This document shows, in pieces, positions 58,852 to 64,000 of a stretch of 64,000 bases of DNA (its first letter is position 1; each line of letters opens with the position of its first letter). This DNA comes from Blastococcus sp. TF02-8 (GTDB lineage Bacteria > Actinomycetota > Actinomycetes > Mycobacteriales > Geodermatophilaceae). Both the position numbers and the translations under genes were made by a program. A model generated the notes under the pieces. The model was not told where the DNA came from and did not search any database. It worked only from the letters and a program-made list of their open reading frames with translations. The stretch lies in the NCBI RefSeq assembly GCF_003319175.1, contig NZ_QOHK01000002.1, positions 186,001 to 250,000 of the forward strand, written 5' to 3'.

Positions 58852-60831
58852 GTGACCGAGACCACCCGCGAGCTGTGGCGACCGACCCCGGAGAGCATCC
58901 GCGGCACCCGGATGGCGGCCTTCGCCCGCTGGGTGGAGGAACGGCGCGGGCTCTCCTTCGGGGATCCGACGGACTACGACGCGCTGTGGCGCTGGTCGGT
59001 CGAGCACCTCGACCAGTTCTGGGGCGACGTCGCGCGCTGGACCGGCGTGCTCGACGTCCCGGACCAGCAGGTGCTCACCGACCGGCGCATGCCCGGCGCC
59101 GTCTGGTTCCCCGGCACGACGGTCAACTACGCCGAGCAGGCGCTCCGGCACGCGACCGACGCCTACCCGGCGGTCGTCGCGGTCGGAGAGGACGGCGACC
59201 CGCGGGAGATCTCCTGGGCGGCGCTGCGGGGCCAGGTCGGCGCCTTCGCCGCCACCCTGCGCGGGCTGGGCGTGGGCCGCGGCGACCGGGTGGTCGGGTA
59301 CCTGCCCAACGTGCCCGAGGCGATCGTCGCGTTCCTGGGCGCGGCCTCGATCGGCGCGGTGTGGTCGGCGTGCGCGCCCGACTTCGGCACCCGCGCCGTC
59401 CTCGACCGGTTCGCCCAGATCGAGCCCACGGTGCTCGTCGCCGTCGACGGCTACCGGTGGGGCGGGCGGTCGCACGACCGGCGGGACGTCGTCGCCGAGC
59501 TGCGGGCCGCGCTGCCCACCGTGCGGACGACGGTCGCCGTCCCGAGGCTCTTCCCGGACGAGCTGCCCGACGGCGCGCTGCCGTGGGCGGAGGCCGTGGC
59601 CGACGCGCAGGAGCCGGTCTTCGAGCCCACGCCGTTCGACGCCCCGCTGTGGATCCTCTACTCGTCGGGCACCACCGGGCTGCCGAAGGGGATCGTGCAC
59701 GGGCACGGCGGGGTGGTGCTGGAGCAGCGGAAGTCCGGCACCCTGCACAGCGACCTGAACCCCGGCGACCGCTTCTACTGGTACACCTCGACCGCCTGGA
59801 TGATGTGGAACGTCGTGGTCTCCTCGCTGCTCTCCGGCGCCACCGCGGTGGTGCACGACGGCGCACCGGCGTACCCGACCGTCGACGCGCAGTTCGCCCT
59901 CGCCGCGAAGATCGGCGTCACCCACCTCGGCACCAGCCCCGGGTACCTGGCCGCCTGCCAGAAGGCCGGCATCCGGCCGGGGGAGACCCACGACCTCTCC
60001 TCGGTGCGGGTGCTCGGCTGCACCGGTTCGCCGCTGCCGGCCGCGTCCTACGAGTGGGTCTACGACGCGGTCGGCACCGACCTGCAGCTGACCTCGGCCT
60101 CCGGCGGCACCGACGTCGCCACCGGGTTCATCGGCTCCAGCCCCCTGCTGCCGGTGACGGCGGGTGAGCTGCAGCGGCCCAACCTGGGCGTCGCCGTCGC
60201 CTCGTGGAACGACGCCGGGGAACCGGTGGTCGGCGAGCTGGGCGAGCTGGTGGTCACCGAGCCGATGCCGTCGATGCCGCTGTACTTCTGGAACGACCCT
60301 GACGGCGCCCGCTACCGCGCGGCCTACTTCGAGCCGTGGCCCGGGGTGTGGCGGCACGGCGACTGGCTGGAGATCACCGAGCGCGGCACCTGCATCATCA
60401 CCGGCCGGTCGGACTCCACGCTCAACCGCGGCGGTGTGCGCATGGGCACCGCCGACATCTACGCCGCCGTCGAGTCCTTCCCCGAGGTGGTGGACTGCGT
60501 CGTCCTCGGCGTCGAGCTGGCCGACGGCGGCTACTGGATGCCGCTGTTCGTGCAGCTCGCGCCGGGGGAGGAGCTGACCGAGGAGCTGGTCGGCCGACTG
60601 AAGGCCGCGATCCGGGAGCAGGCCTCGCCCCGGCACGTGCCCGACGAGGTGCTCGCCGTCCCCGGGGTGCCGCACACCCGCACCGGCAAGCGGCTGGAGG
60701 TGCCGCTCAAGCGGCTGTTCCAGGGCGTGGACCCGGCCAAGGCGGTCAACACCGGCACGGTCGACGACGCCTCGCTGGTCGAGCACTACATCGGCCTGGC
60801 CCGGGCGCGCGGCTCGAGCCGCGCCACCTGA
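58852..60831 (+). CDS. Acetoacetyl-CoA synthetase (acetoacetate-CoA ligase)
   Basis: A 659-residue acyl-adenylate-forming ligase, the usual size for acetoacetyl-CoA synthetase. It has the family N-terminus (LWRPTPESIRGTRMAAFARW), WFPGTTVNYAEQ, the P-loop ILYSSGTTGLPKGIVHGHGG, the TASGGTD-like LTSASGGTDVATGF, and VWRHGDWLEIT. The C-terminal catalytic Lys is in HTRTGKRLEVPLKR. It activates acetoacetate to acetoacetyl-CoA for ketone-body or leucine use. GTG 58852 lies 6 nt after CATGGT. Two tandem hairpins follow. Confidence 0.95.
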   Translation: MTETTRELWRPTPESIRGTRMAAFARWVEERRGLSFGDPTDYDALWRWSVEHLDQFWGDVARWTGVLDVPDQQVLTDRRMPGAVWFPGTTVNYAEQALRHATDAYPAVVAVGEDGDPREISWAALRGQVGAFAATLRGLGVGRGDRVVGYLPNVPEAIVAFLGAASIGAVWSACAPDFGTRAVLDRFAQIEPTVLVAVDGYRWGGRSHDRRDVVAELRAALPTVRTTVAVPRLFPDELPDGALPWAEAVADAQEPVFEPTPFDAPLWILYSSGTTGLPKGIVHGHGGVVLEQRKSGTLHSDLNPGDRFYWYTSTAWMMWNVVVSSLLSGATAVVHDGAPAYPTVDAQFALAAKIGVTHLGTSPGYLAACQKAGIRPGETHDLSSVRVLGCTGSPLPAASYEWVYDAVGTDLQLTSASGGTDVATGFIGSSPLLPVTAGELQRPNLGVAVASWNDAGEPVVGELGELVVTEPMPSMPLYFWNDPDGARYRAAYFEPWPGVWRHGDWLEITERGTCIITGRSDSTLNRGGVRMGTADIYAAVESFPEVVDCVVLGVELADGGYWMPLFVQLAPGEELTEELVGRLKAAIREQASPRHVPDEVLAVPGVPHTRTGKRLEVPLKRLFQGVDPAKAVNTGTVDDASLVEHYIGLARARGSSRAT

Positions 60832-60894
60832 CGTCGAGCCGCGCTGTGGCGCGGCTGAACGTCAGCCTCACCGGCTGATCCCCCGGTGAGGCTG
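60828..60894 (+). terminator. Tandem hairpin terminators after the ligase gene
   Basis: The first hairpin (arms 60828-60844 and 60849-60865, one internal mismatch) includes the ligase stop codon. The second (60863-60874 with 60883-60894) is a perfect 12-bp stem. They separate the ligase from the acyl-CoA dehydrogenase gene. Confidence 0.75.
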
Positions 60895-60985
60895 CTCACC
60901 CGACGGGTGACGACGGCGTGCGGGGGGAAGGGTTCCCCGCCAAGGTGTACGTGATCATCCGCCGACCGAGGAGGTGCGACCGACG

Positions 60986-62257
60986 ATGACGTCGAGCGCC
61001 AGCCAGACCGAGAACGAGATCTGGGAGCCGCAGCCGCCGGTCCTCCTCCCGCCGTGGCACACCCCGGAGCGGGAGGAGCTCCAGGAGCAGGCCCGCCGGT
61101 TCGCGATGGACGAGGTGCTCCCGGTCGCCGACGAGCTCGACCCGCAGAAGGGCGAGATCCCGGCGTCGCTGCTGTCCCGGCTGGCCGAGCTCGGCTACTT
61201 CGGCATCACCGTGCCCGCCGAGCAGGGCGGCCTCGGCCTCGGCGTCTTCGAGTACTGCATGGTCAGCGAGGAGCTGGCCCGCGCGTGGATGTCGACGGCC
61301 AGCATCCTGGCCCGCTCCCAGGGCCTCGGGACGGCCGTGCTCGACGCCGACCGCCGGCACGAGCTGATGGGCCGCAGCGCCCGCGGCGAGTGGATCGGCG
61401 CGATCGCGCTGTCCGAGCCCGACGCCGGCTCCGACCTCGCCGGGGTCTCCACCCGCGCCGTCCTCGACGGCGACGAGTGGGTCGTGACCGGGCACAAGCG
61501 CTGGTGCGGCAACGCCAAGGCGGCCGACTTCATCCAGGTGCTGGTGCGCGAGCGGGACCCGGAGGAGGGCGAGTCCCGCTCCGCCGGGCTGATCAACCTG
61601 CTGCTGGAGAAGAAGCGCGGCGAGTTCCCCGAGGGCCTGACCGGGCACCCGATCGACAAGATCGGCTACCACGGCTTCCTGACCTGGGACCTGCAGTTCG
61701 ACGGCGTCCGCATCCCGCGCGAGAACGTGATCGACCAGGCCAAGGCCGCGCAGGAGGAGAGCGCCGAGGAGGGCAAGGCGGCCGAGCAGGCCGGGTTCGC
61801 CGAGGCGCAGAAGTTCCTCAACACCGCTCGCGTGCACACCGCCGCCCGCGCGGTCGGCCTGGCCCGGGCGGCCTTGGAGGACTCGATCCGCTACCTCCAG
61901 GAGCGCGAGCAGTTCGGCCACCCGATCGCCGACTTCCAGGCGCTGCGGTTCAACATCGCCGAGATGGCCGCGCAGATCGAGCAGTCGCGGGCGTTCTACC
62001 GGCAGGTCGCGCACCTGCTGGACCTCGGCCTCCCGGTGCACAAGGAGGCCTCGATGGTGAAGCTCGAGGCCACCGAGATGTCGGTGCGGGTGACCAACCA
62101 GGCCATGCAGCTGCACGGCGGCAACGGCTACACCACCGAGCGCCAGGTCGAGCGGCACTGGCGCGACGCCCGCCTGACCACGATCTTCGAGGGCACCAGC
62201 GAGATCCAGAAGCGGATCATCAGCGACCGCCTGCTGCCCCGATCCCCGCTGACCTGA
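60986..62257 (+). CDS. Acyl-CoA dehydrogenase
   Basis: A 423-residue FAD acyl-CoA dehydrogenase. It has the N-terminal helical domain, then IALSEPDAGSDLAGVSTRAV (middle beta domain) and WVVTGHKRWCGNAKAADF. The C-terminal helical domain holds QLHGGNGYTTERQVERHWRDARLTTIFEGTSEIQ, with Glu of FEGTSEIQ as probable catalytic base (residues about 375-410). It begins beta-oxidation of an acyl-CoA; chain preference is unknown. An acidic Ala/Glu insertion (QAKAAQEESAEEGKAAEQAGF) near residue 260 is longer than usual. ATG 60986 follows GAGGAGG. Confidence 0.94.
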   Translation: MTSSASQTENEIWEPQPPVLLPPWHTPEREELQEQARRFAMDEVLPVADELDPQKGEIPASLLSRLAELGYFGITVPAEQGGLGLGVFEYCMVSEELARAWMSTASILARSQGLGTAVLDADRRHELMGRSARGEWIGAIALSEPDAGSDLAGVSTRAVLDGDEWVVTGHKRWCGNAKAADFIQVLVRERDPEEGESRSAGLINLLLEKKRGEFPEGLTGHPIDKIGYHGFLTWDLQFDGVRIPRENVIDQAKAAQEESAEEGKAAEQAGFAEAQKFLNTARVHTAARAVGLARAALEDSIRYLQEREQFGHPIADFQALRFNIAEMAAQIEQSRAFYRQVAHLLDLGLPVHKEASMVKLEATEMSVRVTNQAMQLHGGNGYTTERQVERHWRDARLTTIFEGTSEIQKRIISDRLLPRSPLT

Positions 62258-62265
62258 CCGTGGTC

Positions 62266-62312
62266 GTGCGCTGGTCCACCTCATCCCGCCGAGATGACGT
62301 GGACCAGCGCAC
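62266..62312 (+). terminator. Hairpin terminator after acyl-CoA dehydrogenase gene
   Basis: A perfect 14-bp stem (62266-62279 with 62299-62312) with an inner TCATC/GATGA pair. Confidence 0.8.
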
Positions 62313-62385
62313 GGTCACGCTGGCCGGGCCGACCGGATCGCGAGCGCTCTTCCCGGCATGCAGACGCAGGCGCGCTCAGCGTGCG

Positions 62386-62423
62386 CTCATCGGGGCCGTC
62401 GCGCTCCCGACGACCCCGATGAG
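62386..62423 (-). terminator. Hairpin terminator of the MerR-clamp gene
   Basis: CTCATCGGGG (62386-62395) pairs perfectly with CCCCGATGAG (62414-62423), just beyond the minus-strand stop codon at 62429. Confidence 0.75.
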
Positions 62424-62428
62424 CAAGA

Positions 62429-63439
62429 TCATCCTGCCGTAAGCCGGATGGGCATCAGCAGGCTGACGTCGCCGGGCCGCTGGGGGTCGCGGAGGGCGAG
62501 CGGCGCGAGCGGGCCGTCGAGGTCGAGCAGGAGCTGGCCGGCTTCCCCCGCCTCGAGGGCCTGCAGCAGGAACTCGCGGTTCACGCCGAGCTCGACCTCG
62601 CCCAGGGTCAGCACCGTGGCTGTCTCCTCGGCGCCGTCGGGGCCGGTCGGCACCCGGCGGGTGGGTGCGGCCGCCAGCTCGTCCCGGAACCGGGCGACGT
62701 CGAGCTCCACCTGCGTGCTGCCCGGCTCCCGGATCAGCGAGCGGTAGGCCGGGTAGTCGGCGTCCACCCGCCGCCCCCGCACCGATCGCTCGCCGGCGGT
62801 CAGGACGACGTCGTCGCCGTCGACCTCCAGCGTGAGCGGGGCATCGCCGGTGAACGTGGCCAGCGCCTCGTCCACCAGCGCGACCGGGGCGATCGCGCTG
62901 ACCGGCCCGCCGTCGAGGGAAGCCCCCGGCAGCGTCCGCACGACCAGCCGGTAGCGGTCGGTGGCCACGAGGCGGACGGCGTCGTCGTCGGCGTCGACGA
63001 GGACGCCGGTGAGCATGGGGAGCTCGGGGTCGGTGCCGACGGCGAAGCGGACGGCGCGCATGGCGTCGAGCAGGGCGGTGGTCGTGGTGCTGATCGAGGT
63101 CATCGGGCTCTCCGGTGCGAGTAGGGAACGGGCGCGGGAGAGCTCACGACGGGCGTCGGCCAGCCCGTCCTCGAGGCGCCGCAGGTGCGCCTCCAGGACG
63201 GCGTCGACGACGGCGAGGTCGTGCCGGTGCTCGAGCACCCGGCTGATCTCGGCGAGCGGCAGACCCACCCGCCGCAGCCGGGCCACGAGCCGGGCGACGA
63301 CGACCTGCTCGTCGCTGTACCAGCGGTAGTTCGTCCACGGGTCCACGTGCGCTGGCACGAGCACACCGGCGCCGTCGTAGAACCGCAGCGCGCTTACCGT
63401 CAGGCCGCTCTCGCGCGCCAGCTGGCCGATCCCCCGCAT
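62429..63439 (-). CDS. MerR regulator fused to DNA-polymerase beta-clamp-like domain
   Basis: A 336-residue fusion. Residues 1-70 are a MerR winged helix (GIGQLARESGLTVSALRFYDGAGVL, YRWYSDEQVVVARLVARL), then the dimer helix to about 112. Residues 115-336 resemble two domains of the sliding clamp DnaN: LLDAMRAVRFAVGTDPELPMLTGV, VRLVATDRYRLVVRTLPG, and the final LMPIRL, the clamp C-terminal motif. Whether it encircles DNA or uses the clamp fold to bind ligand or replisome partners is unknown. ATG 63439 is chosen; GTG 63451 adds four residues. Confidence 0.85.
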   Translation of the reverse strand: MRGIGQLARESGLTVSALRFYDGAGVLVPAHVDPWTNYRWYSDEQVVVARLVARLRRVGLPLAEISRVLEHRHDLAVVDAVLEAHLRRLEDGLADARRELSRARSLLAPESPMTSISTTTTALLDAMRAVRFAVGTDPELPMLTGVLVDADDDAVRLVATDRYRLVVRTLPGASLDGGPVSAIAPVALVDEALATFTGDAPLTLEVDGDDVVLTAGERSVRGRRVDADYPAYRSLIREPGSTQVELDVARFRDELAAAPTRRVPTGPDGAEETATVLTLGEVELGVNREFLLQALEAGEAGQLLLDLDGPLAPLALRDPQRPGDVSLLMPIRLTAG

Positions 63440-63555
63440 GCGCTCCTCCACGAGCAGAACCTCCGGCCTCGACCGGGTCGAGGGTCAAGCATCGCCCGTG
63501 CGGCGGACATCCCGCGGGCCGGAACGGCGCGCCAGGGGGCAATGCCGCTCGGGCG

Positions 63556-64000
63556 TCAGGAGAGCCGCAGGACGCGGGCCTCCCAGGGGCGCAGCTCGGC
63601 CGGGTCGTCGTCGGGGAGGTTGCCGAGCACCAGCTCGGCGGCCGGTGCCTCGGGCAGCAGGTCGGCCAGCCGGTACGTGGTTCGCGACAGGTTGCAGACG
63701 ACGAGCAGCTCGTCCTCGCCCATGCGGCGGGTGAACGCGTACACCTCGTCGTGGTCGGGCAGCAGCATCGTGAGGTCGCCCAGCGCCACGACGTCCGAGG
63801 AGTGCCGCAGCGCGATCAGCCGCCGGTAGTGGGCGAGCACCGACGTCGGGTCCTCCCGCTGCGCCGCCGCGTTCCACTCGGCGGAGTCGGGGTTGACCGG
63901 CAGCCACGGCGTCCCGGTGGTGAACCCGGCGTGCGGCGAGGCGTCCCACTGCACCGGCGTGCGGGCGTTGTCGCGGCTCATCGCCCGCAGCGCAGTCAGC
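63556..64000 (-). CDS. GH13 alpha-glucosidase, C-terminal part
   Basis: The gene enters from beyond the window end, so only about 148 C-terminal residues are seen. MSRDNARTPVQWDASPHAGFTTGTPWLPVNPD is the late catalytic-barrel segment of family 13 oligo-1,6-/alpha-glucosidases (shown as residues about 7-38 of the visible part). The family helix (VLAHYRRLIALRHSSDVVALGD) and the all-beta C-terminal domain (VYAFTRRMGEDELLVVCNLS) follow. It hydrolyses alpha-glucosides such as maltose, isomaltose or trehalose-type sugars; exact specificity needs the N-terminal part. Confidence 0.9.
   Translation of the reverse strand, partial: LTALRAMSRDNARTPVQWDASPHAGFTTGTPWLPVNPDSAEWNAAAQREDPTSVLAHYRRLIALRHSSDVVALGDLTMLLPDHDEVYAFTRRMGEDELLVVCNLSRTTYRLADLLPEAPAAELVLGNLPDDDPAELRPWEARVLRLS

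Noticed and set aside
1-64000. CRISPR arrays, tRNA or rRNA genes, insertion sequences, prophage or integrase genes
   Set aside because: None were recognisable on reading both strands; the only tandem repeat is the 15-bp unit at 30759-30815.

Overview
The window is chromosomal DNA from a very GC-rich actinobacterium. It shows about 74% G+C third-position bias, many GTG starts, frequent ATGA/GTGA stop-start overlaps, a mycofactocin locus, DtxR/IdeR-type iron boxes, a SAM-IV-like riboswitch, a DUF222/HNH gene and a mycothiol-linked DsbA-like protein. The gene style fits Geodermatophilaceae or a close relative; that placement is inference. I found no rRNA, tRNA, CRISPR array, insertion sequence or prophage. 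Genes fill the window and no gap reaches 300 bp.

Region 1 (1-8.5 kb): the end of a DUF2382 stress protein; an M18 aminopeptidase; a maturation operon for molybdenum hydroxylases (CoxD-type AAA ATPase, CoxE-type VWA protein, XdhC/CoxI, MOSC protein); a lipoprotein; and a one-piece AAA-VWA protein.

Region 2 (8.5-24.1 kb): a mycofactocin region. It starts with an NDMA-dependent alcohol dehydrogenase, the enzyme class that uses mycofactocin as electron acceptor, and a flavin monooxygenase. mftD and mftR then face away from mftABC. A TetR-controlled DrrAB-type exporter and a YchJ protein separate mftC from mftE. An iron-box-controlled siderophore-binding lipoprotein lies between mftE and an isochorismatase-fold hydrolase-mftF-MFS operon. 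Near-identical palindromes precede mftA and mftD and are the best candidates for the MftR operator.

Region 3 (24.1-29.1 kb): a CoxS-CoxL-CoxM-like molybdenum hydroxylase with the form II active-site loop AYRGAGR, followed by a membrane-anchored CoxG. With the maturation operon of region 1 it brackets the mycofactocin genes.

Region 4 (29.1-45.7 kb): mixed housekeeping genes. These are a frameshifted DUF222/HNH gene; a hydrolase-HAD-DedA operon; an amidohydrolase; an MBL-fold hydrolase; a TldD/PmbA pair; an ECF sigma factor with a membrane partner; a small Cys-rich protein; an NlpC/P60 cell-wall hydrolase; YdeI-like, histidine phosphatase, NnrD and gamma-carbonic anhydrase genes; and a threonine-aldolase-like enzyme.

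Region 5 (45.7-64 kb): a MerR-VOC fusion regulator; the riboswitch-controlled metY-metX operon of methionine synthesis; MscS; a thioesterase; a frameshifted small membrane protein; an EamA transporter; a complete siderophore ABC importer with two more iron boxes; a DsbA-like/glutathione peroxidase pair; DUF2237; acetoacetyl-CoA synthetase; an acyl-CoA dehydrogenase; a MerR-beta-clamp fusion; and the C-terminal part of a GH13 glucosidase.

Across the window, long perfect hairpins without U-tracts mark gene ends. About a dozen genes have a -10-like hexamer 6-8 nt before the start codon, which suggests leaderless mRNAs.
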